From contig JBBCXB010000006.1 of assembly GCA_037145635.1 (NCBI GenBank), forward strand, positions 124,001 through 188,000: a stretch of 64,000 bases of DNA, given 5' to 3'. The stretch comes from JAATFS01 sp037145635. GTDB lineage: Bacteria; Pseudomonadota; Gammaproteobacteria; Xanthomonadales; Xanthomonadaceae. The position numbers and the translations under genes are program-made. Numbering within the stretch: the stretch's first letter is position 1; every line of letters begins with the position of its first letter. Shown piece by piece: positions 17,527 through 25,819 of this stretch. The notes below the pieces were generated by a model that saw nothing but the letters and a program-made list of their open reading frames with translations, made no database searches and was not told the origin of the DNA.

Positions 17527-17868
17527 CTAGTGCGTCGCGCGGTCGCGCTTCCAGCCGCGGTGCTGGATGTCCAGGTACAGGCTGTAGAGCGCGGTGAACG
17601 CGGGGAACAGGTTCTGCAGCACGCCCACCGAGTCCTGCTTGGCCGAGAACATGAAGTAGCTCAGCGTCATCAGGCTGCCGACCACGCTCATGTACCAGAA
17701 CAGGCGCGGGATCACCGGCTTGCCGGCGCGCTTGGAGGCGACGAACTGCACCAGCCAGCGGCCGCCGAACATCAGCGCGCCGACGTAACCGATCAGCTTC
17801 CAGCCGGTGACGTGCAGGCCGGTCCAGAACAGCGCATGGATCGGCTCGTTGAGGAAGTGCACCTCCAT
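17527..17868 (-). CDS. Small membrane protein with lipid-A-disaccharide synthase N-terminal (LAB_N) domain
   Basis: A 113-residue integral membrane protein with about three membrane segments (WKLIGYVGALMFGGRWLVQF, PRLFWYMSVVGSLMTLSYFMF, NLFPAFTALYSLYLDI). The pattern GxxxFxxRWxxQ and SxKxGKPVxPxxFWxxS is the LAB_N domain. It is found fused to LpxB in some bacteria but also alone next to polyprenyl-phosphate glycosyltransferases. It begins one base after the end of the GT2 gene, so the two are co-expressed. Together they suggest lipid or LPS decoration, with the actual sugar and acceptor unknown. Confidence 0.85.
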   Translation of the reverse strand: MEVHFLNEPIHALFWTGLHVTGWKLIGYVGALMFGGRWLVQFVASKRAGKPVIPRLFWYMSVVGSLMTLSYFMFSAKQDSVGVLQNLFPAFTALYSLYLDIQHRGWKRDRATH

Positions 17869-17869
17869 C

Positions 17870-18592
17870 TCAGCGCTCCTCCACCCGCGTGCGCCGGCTG
17901 CGCGCGATCAGCCAGGCCACGCCGCGCAGGTCGCGGATGCCGACCAGGGCGCGGTTGAGGTTGTTGTACTTGGAGACGCCGGCGGTGCGGTGGCGATGGT
18001 TCACCGGCACGCTGACCGTGCCCCAGCCGGCGCGCTGCATCAGCGCCGGCAGGAAGCGGTGCATGTGGTCGAAGTACGGCAGGTCGAGGAACGCATCGCG
18101 CTCGAACAGCTTGATGCCGCAGCCGGTGTCCGGGGTGTCGTCGCGCAGCATGCGCGAGCGGATCGCGTTGGCCCAGCGGCTGGCCCAGCGCTTGGAGCCC
18201 GAATCCTGGCGCTGCACGCGCCAGCCGGCGAACAGCCGGACCTGCGGGTCGGCGCTGTCGCGCGCGGCCAGCAACCCGGGCAGGTCGGCCGGGTCGTTCT
18301 GGCCGTCGCCGTCCAGGGTGGCGATCCACGGCGCGCGCGCGGCCTTGACGCCGTTGCGCACCGCCGTGCTCTGCCCGCTCTGGGTGGCGTGATGCAGCAC
18401 GCGCAGCTCGGGATGGGCCGGCTTGAGCGCCTGCAGCACCGCCAGGGTGTCGTCGCGCGAGTGGTCGTCGACGTAGACGATCTCGAAGGCGACGCGGCCG
18501 CGCAGCGCCGCGACGATCTCCGCGACCAGGGGTTCGACGTTGTCGCGCTCGTTGAATACCGGGACGACGACGGAAAGCTGGAGCTGGCTCAT
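17870..18592 (-). CDS. Family 2 glycosyltransferase, polyprenyl-phosphate sugar synthase type
   Basis: A 240-residue GT2 enzyme with the GT-A start LSVVVPVFNERDNVEPLV, the nucleotide-binding VDDHSRDDT, and the metal-binding LDGDGQNDP motif. It lacks the C-terminal membrane anchors of ArnC/GtrB, so it resembles soluble dolichol-phosphate-mannose synthase. It likely loads a sugar onto undecaprenyl phosphate for transfer to lipid A or another envelope glycan. The LAB_N neighbour may supply the membrane partner. Separated by 76 bases from the epimerase gene upstream. Confidence 0.88.
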   Translation of the reverse strand: MSQLQLSVVVPVFNERDNVEPLVAEIVAALRGRVAFEIVYVDDHSRDDTLAVLQALKPAHPELRVLHHATQSGQSTAVRNGVKAARAPWIATLDGDGQNDPADLPGLLAARDSADPQVRLFAGWRVQRQDSGSKRWASRWANAIRSRMLRDDTPDTGCGIKLFERDAFLDLPYFDHMHRFLPALMQRAGWGTVSVPVNHRHRTAGVSKYNNLNRALVGIRDLRGVAWLIARSRRTRVEER

Positions 18593-18668
18593 GGGATGCG
18601 CACGAGGGACGGGAAGGGAGACAAAAGACCGCGCATTTTCCCCCGGCCGTCTGAGCCGGGGGTGAAGC

Positions 18669-19634
18669 TCAGGCGCGCGTGCCGAAGTAGTCGCGGCACC
18701 ACTGCACCACCTGCGGCAGCCCGGCCTCGATCGGGGTGGCCGGATCGAAGCCGAAGGCGGCCTGCGCGCGCGCGGTGTCGGCCATGGTCTCGATCATGTC
18801 GCCCGGCTGCATCGGCTGGTAGACCTTCTGCGCGGGCCGGCCGGCGGCCTGCTCGATCACCGCGATGAAGCGCTCCAGTTCCACCGGGGTGTGGTTGCCC
18901 AGGTTGAACACCCGGTGCGGCACCACCTCGGCCGGGGGATGGTCGAGCGCGCCCAGCACGCCGGCGACGATGTCGGCCACGAAGGTGAAGTCGCGCCGCA
19001 TCAGGCCATGGTTGAACACCTCGATCGGGCGCCCGGCCAGCACCGCGCGGCTGAAGATCAGCGGCGCCATGTCCGGCCGGCCCCAGGGCCCGTAGACGGT
19101 GAAGAAGCGCAGCCCGGTGGCGCGCAGGCCGTAGAGCTGGGCATAGGTGTAGCCCATCAGCTCGTTGGCCGCCTTGGTGGCCGCGTACAGCGAGCGCGGG
19201 CGGTCGATGCGCTGGTCCTCGGAGAACGGCGGGGTGGCCGAGTCGCCGTAGACCGAGCTGCTGGAGGCGTAGACCAGGTGCTGCACGCCGCGGTGTCGGC
19301 ACAGCTCCAGCATGTTGACGAAGCCGACCACGTTGCTGTCGACGTAGGCGTGCGGGTTCTGCAGCGAGTAGCGCACGCCGGCCTGCGCGGCCAGGTGCAC
19401 CACGCGCGTGGGGCGCACCTCGTCGAACAGCGCGGCCAGGCCATCGCGGTCGGTGAGGTCCAGGGCGCGGATGTCGGCCTGCGGGCAGAGCGCGGCGACG
19501 CGGTCGCGCTTGAGCTGCGGGTCGTAGTAGTCGTTGTAGTTGTCCAGCCCGACCACCTGCTCGCCGCGCGCGGCCAGCGCGCGGCAGGTGTATGCCCCGA
19601 TGAAGCCGGCCGCGCCGGTGACCAGGATCGTCAT
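18669..19634 (-). CDS. NAD-dependent epimerase, UDP-glucuronate 4-epimerase-like
   Basis: A 321-residue short-chain-type extended dehydrogenase acting on nucleotide sugars. ILVTGAAGFIGAYTCRAL binds NAD, the catalytic Ser region is YASSSSVYGD, and the YxxxK pair is in SLYAATKAANE. The stretches LDNYNDYYDPQLKRDR and FFTVYGPWGRPDMA are typical of UDP-glucuronate/UDP-galacturonate 4-epimerases (LpsL type). The start ATG overlaps the stop of the SUFU gene (TGATG). It may feed a sugar to the GT2 gene downstream. Confidence 0.88.
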   Translation of the reverse strand: MTILVTGAAGFIGAYTCRALAARGEQVVGLDNYNDYYDPQLKRDRVAALCPQADIRALDLTDRDGLAALFDEVRPTRVVHLAAQAGVRYSLQNPHAYVDSNVVGFVNMLELCRHRGVQHLVYASSSSVYGDSATPPFSEDQRIDRPRSLYAATKAANELMGYTYAQLYGLRATGLRFFTVYGPWGRPDMAPLIFSRAVLAGRPIEVFNHGLMRRDFTFVADIVAGVLGALDHPPAEVVPHRVFNLGNHTPVELERFIAVIEQAAGRPAQKVYQPMQPGDMIETMADTARAQAAFGFDPATPIEAGLPQVVQWCRDYFGTRA

Positions 19635-20365
19635 CAGAACAGTCCGAAACGTTTCTTGGCCACGTTCGCCCGGCCCGGCTCGCAGATGTCGTTGACCTGC
19701 TTGCGGCTGAAGCGGTCCAGCAGCGCGTCGGTGCCCTTGTGCAGCTTCAGCGCCATCTCCTCCGGGTACAGCGGCACCACCGCCATGAACACGATGGTCT
19801 TGTCCGCGTCGATGACCAGTTCCGAGAAGCCGTCGGGCGCGCTGATCGACGGCAGCACGATGGCGCCGTCGAAGCCCACGCCGTCGGCATAGGGGGCGGC
19901 CGGGTCGCCGTTGGGCACGGTGTGGCCGAAGCCCAGCCAGGTCGCATGCTTGTGCGGCAGCCGCGCCAGGGTCTTGAGCAGGCGGATCGGCCAGTAGTGG
20001 CGCTCGTCCTCGAAGGCCTCGTGCTGCAGCTGCCAGTCGCCGGGCAGGGTCATCATCAGCTCCATGTGCTGCGGTGCCTCGATGCCGTCGGGCAGCGTCA
20101 TCGCGCGGTCGCTCATGCCCGAGGTCACCAGCCGCAGGTAGGGGAAGTCGGCGGTGGCCGGCACGATGTGCACGTCGATGTGCACGGCGTCGGAGACGAT
20201 CTCGTGGAACACCCCGCTGACCGGGCCCAGGTGCTGCTCGATGTGCGCGGAGATCTGCTCCAGGCACATCTCGCCGTCGGCGGGCTGCCAGTCGGCAGGG
20301 GTGTCGTGCATCAGGATCTGGCTGCCGCCCAGGCTGACGACGTCGGCGGATTTCTTTTCGTTCAT
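19634..20365 (-). CDS. SUFU (suppressor of fused) domain protein
   Basis: A 243-residue soluble protein with the bacterial SUFU-like domain. Recognisable segments are FHEIVSDAVHIDVHIVPAT, LRLVTSGMSDRAMTLP and ELMMTLPGDW. In animals the domain binds Gli factors; in bacteria it appears in polymorphic-toxin immunity proteins and in stand-alone proteins of unknown role. The C-terminal 40 residues (KGTDALLDRFSRKQVNDI ... KKRFGLF) are basic. It is translationally coupled to the epimerase, which gives no obvious functional link. Confidence 0.82.
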   Translation of the reverse strand: MNEKKSADVVSLGGSQILMHDTPADWQPADGEMCLEQISAHIEQHLGPVSGVFHEIVSDAVHIDVHIVPATADFPYLRLVTSGMSDRAMTLPDGIEAPQHMELMMTLPGDWQLQHEAFEDERHYWPIRLLKTLARLPHKHATWLGFGHTVPNGDPAAPYADGVGFDGAIVLPSISAPDGFSELVIDADKTIVFMAVVPLYPEEMALKLHKGTDALLDRFSRKQVNDICEPGRANVAKKRFGLF

Positions 20366-20513
20366 CGAGGGGTCCTCAACAGTCGCGGCGCGAGGGACGC
20401 GCGCCGCTTCGTGGCGGGTCGGTCGCGGGCCGGCCCGCGTGCAAGGATAGGCGGCCCATGTTCGGGTTGCGTTGCGCGCGACACGGCGGCGCGGGGAGCG
20501 GTCCGGGGCGCGG

Positions 20514-20819
20514 CTAGCGCGGCCCCAGCCGTTCCCGCGCCATGGTCTGCTTGCGCTCGGCGCTGAACGCCCACCACGGCCGCGGCGCCTCGCCCTGCAG
20601 GAACCGCAGCACCGACAGGAACACGTCGATCACGCAGGGATCGTGGACCACGCCGGTGCGCAGGCACAGCTGCGCGTAGAGGTCGTAGGCGTCGCGCCCG
20701 GCCAGGTGCGCCGGCACCCGGATGCCGATCCGGCGCAGGTCCTTCTCGCAGGCCGGGCCGACGTTGGGCAGGTCGGTCAGGCACAGCAGGTGGTTGCGGT
20801 CGACCTTGCTCGGGTTCAT
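20514..20819 (-). CDS. Helix-hairpin-helix protein (Cdd1/TfoX-C-like)
   Basis: A 101-residue protein with one helix-hairpin-helix (LTDLPNVGPACEKDLRRIGIRVPAHL) followed by DAYDLYAQLCLRTGVVHDPCVIDVFLSV. This is the 'pathogenicity locus' Cdd1 family, small proteins of unknown function probably binding DNA. The ATG at 20819 (MNPSKVDRNHL) is preferred over an in-frame GTG six codons upstream. It lies 32 bases downstream of parB on the same strand. Confidence 0.82.
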   Translation of the reverse strand: MNPSKVDRNHLLCLTDLPNVGPACEKDLRRIGIRVPAHLAGRDAYDLYAQLCLRTGVVHDPCVIDVFLSVLRFLQGEAPRPWWAFSAERKQTMARERLGPR

Positions 20820-20850
20820 GGCCGGATACCGGGACACACGTGCGCCGCGC

Positions 20851-21786
20851 TCACCCCTGGGCCCGGGTGCGCAGCCGCTCCAGCACGCCGTCGAGCGTAT
20901 CCAGGTCGGTGTAGTGGATCACCAGCTTGCCCTTGCCGCCGCGGCCGTGGCTGATCGCGACGCGGGTGCCGAGCGACTCGGACAGCTCGGTCTCCAGCGA
21001 GGCGATGTCGGCCTGCGGCGCGCTCGGCGCGGGCTGGGGCTTGCGCAGCGCGCCGGGCACCTTGCCGGCGGCGAACTGCTGGGCGCGGTGCTCGACCTCG
21101 CGCACCGACCAGCCCTGGTCGGCCGCTTCCTGCGCCAGCTTGCTGGCCAGTTCGGGGGCCAGCGTCAGCAGCGCGCGGGCATGCCCCATCTCCAGCCGGC
21201 GCGATTCCAGCAGCACGCGGATGGCCACCGGCAGCTCCAGCAGCCGCAGCAGGTTGGACACCGACGCGCGCGAGCGGCCCACCGCCTCGGCGGCCTCGGC
21301 ATGGGTCAGCGAGAACTCGTCGATCAGCCGGTGCAGCGCCTGCGCCTCCTCCAGCGGGTTGAGGTCCTCGCGCTGGATGTTCTCGATCAGCGCCATCGCG
21401 ATGACGGTGCGGTCGTCGAGCTCGCGCACCACCACCGGCACCTCGGTGAGCCCGGCCAGCTGCGAGGCGCGCCAGCGGCGTTCGCCGGCGACGATCTCGT
21501 ACTGGTCCGGCGCCAGCGCGCGCGCGACGATCGGCTGGATCACGCCCTGGGCCTTGATCGACTCGGACAGCTCGGCCAGCTTGGCCTCGTCCATCTCGCG
21601 CCGCGGCTGGTACTTGCCCGGCTGCAGCAGGCCCACCGCCAGCGTGCGCAGCACGTCGCCCGGCTGCAGCGGGGCGTCGGCCGTGCTCGCCGGCGCCGCG
21701 GCCGCCGCGGCGCCCTTGGGCCCCAGCAGCGCCTCCAGGCCGCGGCCCAGGCCGCGCTTCTTGGCAGGGGTGGGCTTGCTGCTCAT
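20851..21786 (-). CDS. parB: Chromosome partitioning protein ParB
   Basis: A 311-residue CTP-dependent DNA clamp that loads at parS sites and spreads, guiding origin segregation. It starts with the basic KKRGLGRGLEALLG box. It has the N-terminal ParB/Srx domain (EIVAGERRWRASQLAGL and ALIENIQREDLNPLEEA) and the HTH (THAEAAEAVGRSRASVSNLLRLLELP), with a C-terminal dimer domain. Its ATG overlaps the parA stop by four bases. No obvious parS palindrome was noticed near it. Confidence 0.96.
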   Translation of the reverse strand: MSSKPTPAKKRGLGRGLEALLGPKGAAAAAAPASTADAPLQPGDVLRTLAVGLLQPGKYQPRREMDEAKLAELSESIKAQGVIQPIVARALAPDQYEIVAGERRWRASQLAGLTEVPVVVRELDDRTVIAMALIENIQREDLNPLEEAQALHRLIDEFSLTHAEAAEAVGRSRASVSNLLRLLELPVAIRVLLESRRLEMGHARALLTLAPELASKLAQEAADQGWSVREVEHRAQQFAAGKVPGALRKPQPAPSAPQADIASLETELSESLGTRVAISHGRGGKGKLVIHYTDLDTLDGVLERLRTRAQG

Positions 21787-22583
21787 CGCACGGTCTCCGC
21801 GGCCACGGTGGCCCTGTTGCGTTCGTCCTGGCGGCGGATGATCTCGCCGGCCAGGCCCAGGTAGGCGACGCCGCCGCGCGAGCTGCGGTCGTAGCCGACG
21901 ATGCTCTGGCCGTGGCTGGGCGCCTCGGCCAGGCGCACGTTGCGCGGCACGATGGTGCGGAACACCTTGTCGCCGAAGTGGTCGGTCAGCTCGCCGGACA
22001 CGGCGTTGGCGAGGTTGTTGCGGATGTCGAACATGGTGCGCAGCACGCCCTCGATCTCCAGCGCCGGGTTGAGGCCGGCGCGCAGCGCCTCGATCGTCTC
22101 CAGCAGCGCGGTCAGGCCTTCCAGCGCGTAGTACTCGCACTGCATCGGCACGATCACCGAGTCGGCCGCGGTCAGCGCGTTGAGCGTCAGCAGCGACAGC
22201 GCCGGCGGGCAGTCGATCAGGATGAAGTCGTACTCGTCGCGGATCGGCGCCAGCGCGCGCTTGAGGCGCTGCTCGCGCTCGCCCTGGTCCATCAGCTGGA
22301 TCTCGGCGGCGGTCAGGTCGATGTTGCCCGGCAGCAGGTCGAAGCCTTCCGGCGCGGTCACGCGGATCTCGGCGGCGCTGTTCTCGCCCAGCAGCAGGTC
22401 GCAGGTGGAGGCGGCGACCTCGCGCTTGTCCACGCCGCTGCCCATGGTGGCATTGCCCTGCGAGTCCAGATCGACCAGCAGCACGCGCCGGGGCGCGCGC
22501 GCCAGCCCGGCCGCCAGGTTGACCGCCGTCGTGGTCTTGCCGACGCCGCCTTTCTGGTTGGCGATGGCGATGATCCGGGCCAT
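21783..22583 (-). CDS. parA: Chromosome partitioning ATPase ParA (Soj)
   Basis: A 266-residue deviant-Walker ATPase (KGGVGKTTTAVNLAAGLA, about 11-28) with the switch segment LIDCPPALSLLTLNAL. It is the chromosomal Soj type, without an N-terminal HTH, and partners ParB. The frame is open upstream, but MARIIAIANQKGG is the normal start and lies just after non-coding sequence. The order rsmG-parA-parB is the standard arrangement near the origin in many gammaproteobacteria. Confidence 0.96.
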   Translation of the reverse strand: MARIIAIANQKGGVGKTTTAVNLAAGLARAPRRVLLVDLDSQGNATMGSGVDKREVAASTCDLLLGENSAAEIRVTAPEGFDLLPGNIDLTAAEIQLMDQGEREQRLKRALAPIRDEYDFILIDCPPALSLLTLNALTAADSVIVPMQCEYYALEGLTALLETIEALRAGLNPALEIEGVLRTMFDIRNNLANAVSGELTDHFGDKVFRTIVPRNVRLAEAPSHGQSIVGYDRSSRGGVAYLGLAGEIIRRQDERNRATVAAETVR

Positions 22584-22684
22584 GCGGGAGAGCCTCGTGG
22601 GCGAGCGGTGGGACCGGGCATTATGCGGGCTGGGGGGACGAATCGTGAAATCGGCCCGCGGGCCCGGGCCGGCGCCCTCCCCGC

Positions 22685-23329
22685 TCACGGCGCCTTGCGC
22701 ACCACCACCAGGTGGCGCTCGCCGGTCAGGCCGGGCACGTGCAGCGGATGCACCGTCTCCAGCGCCCAGCCGGCCGGCAGCCGGGCGATCTCGTCGTGCG
22801 GGTGCACGCCCTTCATCGCCAGCAGCGTGCCGGCCGGGCGCAGCAGGTGGCCGCCGACGCCGATGATGCCCTCCAGCGTGTCCAGCGCGCGCGCGGTGAG
22901 GTGGTCGTAGCCGCCCGGCTCGTCCAGCGCCTCGGCCCGCGACTCGGCCACGCGGGCGTTGCCCAGCCCCAGCTGGCGCACCGCCTCGCGCAGGAAGCGC
23001 GCCTTCTTGCCGTTGCTCTCCACCAGCGTGACCTGCAGCCGCGGCCGCGTGATCGCCAGCGGGATGCCCGGCAGCCCGGGGCCGGTGCCCAGGTCGGCGA
23101 GCGTGCCGCTTTCCAGGTAGGGGTGCATGGCCAGCGAGTCGAGCAGGTGGCGGGTGACCATCTCGCGCGGGTCGCGCACGGCGGTGAGGTTGTAGGTGCG
23201 GTTCCAGCGCGCCAGCAGCGCCAGGTAGTCCAGCAGCGGCGCGGCGAAGGCCTCGGCCTCCAGGGCCAGGGCCTGCAGGCCGCGCGAGAGGTCGGCGCGC
23301 AGCTCGGCCGGAAGGGAAGCGTCGTTCAT
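22685..23329 (-). CDS. rsmG: 16S rRNA (guanine-527-N7) methyltransferase
   Basis: A 214-residue SAM-dependent methyltransferase (GidB) that methylates G527 of 16S rRNA; loss gives low-level streptomycin resistance. The SAM site is LADLGTGPGLPGIPLAI, preceded by the family block WNRTYNLTAVRDPREMVTRHLLDSL. It lies 101 bases before parA on the same strand, the usual neighbourhood. Confidence 0.96.
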   Translation of the reverse strand: MNDASLPAELRADLSRGLQALALEAEAFAAPLLDYLALLARWNRTYNLTAVRDPREMVTRHLLDSLAMHPYLESGTLADLGTGPGLPGIPLAITRPRLQVTLVESNGKKARFLREAVRQLGLGNARVAESRAEALDEPGGYDHLTARALDTLEGIIGVGGHLLRPAGTLLAMKGVHPHDEIARLPAGWALETVHPLHVPGLTGERHLVVVRKAP

Positions 23330-23347
23330 GGGACGATTATCGCAGGA

Positions 23348-23386
23348 GAGCGGGGAATGGGGATTCGGGATTCGGGAATTGGGGAC
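23348..23386. repeat. GGGAATCGGG-type intergenic repeat, copy 1
   Basis: A run of GGGGAAT/GGGATTC heptamers (gagcggggaatggggattc onward) just upstream of rsmG. It is paired with an inverted copy at 23454-23482. Confidence 0.7.
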
Positions 23387-23440
23387 AGCGGGGTTCGGCT
23401 GGAACTGGAACAGGTGGCACGGCGCCGGCAGTCCCTCGCA

Positions 23441-24070
23441 CTACGGCGCGCTTACCCATCCCCAATCCCGAATCCCCGCTCCACGCCACGCCAGGGCGGC
23501 GCGGTAGCCGGGCGCGGCCTGCCATTCGTGCAGGTGCCAGTGCGCGGCCTCGCCCAGCGCCGGATCGCACCAGGCCAGGTACAGCCCGTCGCGGCCTTCG
23601 GCGAAGGCCAGCCGGTGCAGGCCGAACACCAGGCCGTGGCCGTAGGCCTTGAGCAGCGCCTCCTTGGCGCACCACACCCGGAAGAACGATGGCTCGCGCT
23701 GCGCCGGCGGCAGCGACTCCAGCCAGGCGGCCTCGTCGGGATGGAAGAAGCGGCGGGCGATCTCCAGCAGCCGCGGGCGCGGGCGCACGTGTTCCAGGTC
23801 CACGCCCAGGCGCACCCGTTCGCCCAGCCCCAGCAGCAGCCGCTCGCCACTGTGGCTCCAGCCGCTGTCCCAGTGTGCCAGCGGTGGCTGCAGCCAGGGC
23901 CGGCCGCGCGCGTCGCGGGCCAGCGGCAGCGCCGCCGCGTCCACGGCCAGCGCCGCGCCCAGCAGTTCCCGCGCCTGTGGCTCGCCGCGCTGGCCCGGCC
24001 GGTGCGGCCGCAGCCACACCCGGACCGGGCCGAACCGCCATTCCGCCCCGTGCGCCGCCTCAGTCGTCAC
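23441..24070 (-). CDS. 4'-phosphopantetheinyl transferase superfamily protein
   Basis: A 209-residue Sfp/AcpT-like enzyme that moves phosphopantetheine from CoA to carrier proteins. The magnesium-binding GVDLEHVRPRPRL and the catalytic FFRVWCAKEALLKAYG (WxxKEAxxK) are both intact. The GTG at 24070 (MTTEAAHGAEW) has a GGAG box at the right distance. An odd point is the last 13 residues (GAGIRDWGWVSAP), encoded by an inverted copy of the dispersed GGGATTC repeat, so the repeat supplies the C-terminus and places the stop. It stands alone, so its carrier-protein partner is unknown. Confidence 0.88.
   Translation of the reverse strand: MTTEAAHGAEWRFGPVRVWLRPHRPGQRGEPQARELLGAALAVDAAALPLARDARGRPWLQPPLAHWDSGWSHSGERLLLGLGERVRLGVDLEHVRPRPRLLEIARRFFHPDEAAWLESLPPAQREPSFFRVWCAKEALLKAYGHGLVFGLHRLAFAEGRDGLYLAWCDPALGEAAHWHLHEWQAAPGYRAALAWRGAGIRDWGWVSAP
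23454..23482. repeat. GGGAATCGGG-type repeat, copy 2 (inverted to copy 1)
   Basis: The stretch cccatccccaatcccgaatc and following bases lie inside the 3' end of the phosphopantetheinyl transferase gene. With copy 1 they could form a long imperfect stem around 67 bases. Confidence 0.7.
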
Positions 24071-24198
24071 GGCCGCTCCACGAAGCCGAACGGCCACCGC
24101 GCCCGCCGCCGGGGTTACACGGGCACTTCACGATGGCGCGCGTTGAATGGCGGCGTCGCATCATTCCCGATGCGGGAAACATTCGAGGAGATCCGGGC

Positions 24199-24450
24199 AT
24201 GGGCATCATCATCTGGTTGATCGTAGGCGGCATCGTCGGCTGGCTCGCCAGCATCATCATGCGGCGCGACGCCCAGCAGGGCATCATCCTGAACGTGGTG
24301 GTGGGCATCGTGGGCGCACTGATCGCCGGCTGGCTGTTCGGCGGCGGCATCAACCAGGCGATCACGATCTGGACCTTCGTCTGGTCGCTGGTCGGCGCGG
24401 TGATCCTGCTGGCCATCGTCAACCTGTTCACGCGCGGTCGCGTGCGCTGA
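24199..24450 (+). CDS. GlsB/YeaQ/YmgE family small membrane protein
   Basis: An 83-residue, three-span, Gly-rich inner-membrane protein (transglycosylase-associated family). MGIIIWLIVGGIVGWLAS, IILNVVVGIVGALIAGWLFGG and a third helix, VWSLVGAVILLAIVNLF, are clear. Relatives are induced by general stress; the molecular role is unknown. GAGGAG at 24185-24190 sets the start. It is convergent with the GFA gene, with a hairpin between. Confidence 0.93.
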   Translation: MGIIIWLIVGGIVGWLASIIMRRDAQQGIILNVVVGIVGALIAGWLFGGGINQAITIWTFVWSLVGAVILLAIVNLFTRGRVR

Positions 24451-24478
24451 TCCGGACGCGGCACCCGCCCCGTCATCC

Positions 24479-24508
24479 CAGAAGCCCGGGCCACGTCCCG
24501 GGCTTCTG
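24479..24508. terminator. Terminator-like hairpin between convergent genes
   Basis: A perfect 12-bp stem (CAGAAGCCCGGG and its complement) with the six-base loop ccacgt lies 28 bases after the GlsB-family stop and 23 bases after the GFA stop. No T-run follows on either strand, so it may stop polymerase poorly or act as a shared 3' end stabiliser. Confidence 0.6.
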
Positions 24509-24531
24509 CGTTACGGGCCACGCGCCGCCGG

Positions 24532-24963
24532 TCACCGTGCGGCGCGGTCGGCAGGATGGTGCACGCCGTCGGACACCGGGACCGCGATCGGCAGCGCGTA
24601 CGGGTTCACCCCTTCCAGGCAGCCGACGTTGTAGCCGTACTCGTTCGGGTTGGAGCGGCGCCGGTGATGGGTGTAGATCCCGCACACGCCGCAGAAGTGA
24701 TGCTCGGCGGTGAAGGTGTTGAACTGGTAGAGGCGCAGCGCATCGCCGCCCTGCAGCACGCGCAGGCCCTGCAGCGGCACCGACGCGACGATCGCCCCGC
24801 GCCGGCGGCACATCGAGCAGTCGCAACGGCGCGGGTCGACGATGCCGTTCGGCAGGTCGAGTTCCAGCTGCACGGCGCCGCAGTGGCAGCCGAGCCGGTG
24901 CACCGGCCCGATCACGGTGTCGCCGACACGGTCGATGCTGCGGCGGACGCTGCGCTCGCCCAT
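24532..24963 (-). CDS. GFA/CENP-V family zinc-binding protein
   Basis: A 143-residue protein of the glutathione-dependent formaldehyde-activating (GFA) family. Zinc cysteines are seen in CHCGAVQLEL, CDCSMCRRRG and FCGVCGIYTHH, the usual CxC, CxxC and CxxC set. Most members have no demonstrated formaldehyde activity. Its start shares a base with the exonuclease III stop (TGATG), so the two are co-translated. Confidence 0.9.
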   Translation of the reverse strand: MGERSVRRSIDRVGDTVIGPVHRLGCHCGAVQLELDLPNGIVDPRRCDCSMCRRRGAIVASVPLQGLRVLQGGDALRLYQFNTFTAEHHFCGVCGIYTHHRRRSNPNEYGYNVGCLEGVNPYALPIAVPVSDGVHHPADRAAR

Positions 24964-25739
24964 CACGCGCCCTCGCCCAGTTCGACCCAGGCCGGGGCGT
25001 GGTCGCTGGGGCGGTCCCAGGTCCGCGGCTCGCGGTCGATGCCGGCCGCAACGGCACGACCGCGCAGCGCCTCCGAGACCAGGGTGAGGTCGATGCGCAA
25101 CCCCAGGTCGCGGCGGAAGCCGGCCTGGCGGTAGTCCCACCAGCTGAAGACGCCGGCGGCCTCGTGGTGCAGGCGGAAGGCATCGTGCAGGCCGAGCGCC
25201 TCGAGCTGCTTCAGCGCGCCGCGCTCGGCGGTGGAGGTGAGGATGTGGTCGTCGTTCCAGACCGCCGGGTCGTGCACGTCGCGGGCGTCCGGTGCGATGT
25301 TGAAGTCGCCCAGCACCACCAGCTGCGGATGCCGCTGCAGCTCGGCGGCGAGCCAGTCGTGCACCGCCGCCAGCCAGCGCAGCTTGTAGGCGTACTTGTC
25401 GGTCCCCACGTCCTGGCCGTTGACCACGTACAGGTTGACGATGCGCACCCCGCCCACGCTGGCGGCGATCACGCGCCGCTGCTCGTCCTCGAACCCGGGG
25501 ATGCCGACCTGCACGTCCTCGATCACCTGGCGCGCCAGGATCGCGACGCCGTTGTAGGTCTTCTGCCCGGCGAACACGCTGCGGTAGCCGAGCCCGGCCA
25601 GCGCCGCGTCGGGGAAGCGGTGGTCCTCCAGCTTGGTTTCCTGCAGGCCGACGATGTCCGGCGCGAACGCCTTCAGCCACTGCTCCAGGTGCGGCTGGCG
25701 CACGTTGAGCGAATTGACGTTCCAGCTGGCGATCTTCAT
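24963..25739 (-). CDS. xthA: Exodeoxyribonuclease III
   Basis: A 258-residue AP endonuclease/3'-5' exonuclease for base excision repair. MKIASWNVNSLNVR is the standard start, with LQETKLED (metal-binding Glu), GDFNIAP and the C-terminal SDHAPAW (catalytic Asp-His) all intact. An in-frame upstream extension of ten residues is rejected because MKIASWN is invariant in the family. It is followed by the GFA gene in a two-gene unit. Confidence 0.95.
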   Translation of the reverse strand: MKIASWNVNSLNVRQPHLEQWLKAFAPDIVGLQETKLEDHRFPDAALAGLGYRSVFAGQKTYNGVAILARQVIEDVQVGIPGFEDEQRRVIAASVGGVRIVNLYVVNGQDVGTDKYAYKLRWLAAVHDWLAAELQRHPQLVVLGDFNIAPDARDVHDPAVWNDDHILTSTAERGALKQLEALGLHDAFRLHHEAAGVFSWWDYRQAGFRRDLGLRIDLTLVSEALRGRAVAAGIDREPRTWDRPSDHAPAWVELGEGA

Positions 25740-25819
25740 CGGGCGATATACCGGTGGCGGGCCGGCCATTGTCCCATCCGGGCCGGCAGGCGCCTACCCG
25801 GGCCGGGAGCCGCCGCGCC

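Noticed and set aside
18640..18662. Strong GC hairpin between the epimerase and GT2 genes as a terminator
   Set aside because: Eight-bp stem is followed by A rather than T on the transcribed strand; no T-run on either side, so not called.
20851..23329. parS sites near parA-parB
   Set aside because: I looked for TGTTTCACGTGAAACA-like palindromes in and around the locus and saw none; a systematic scan was not possible.
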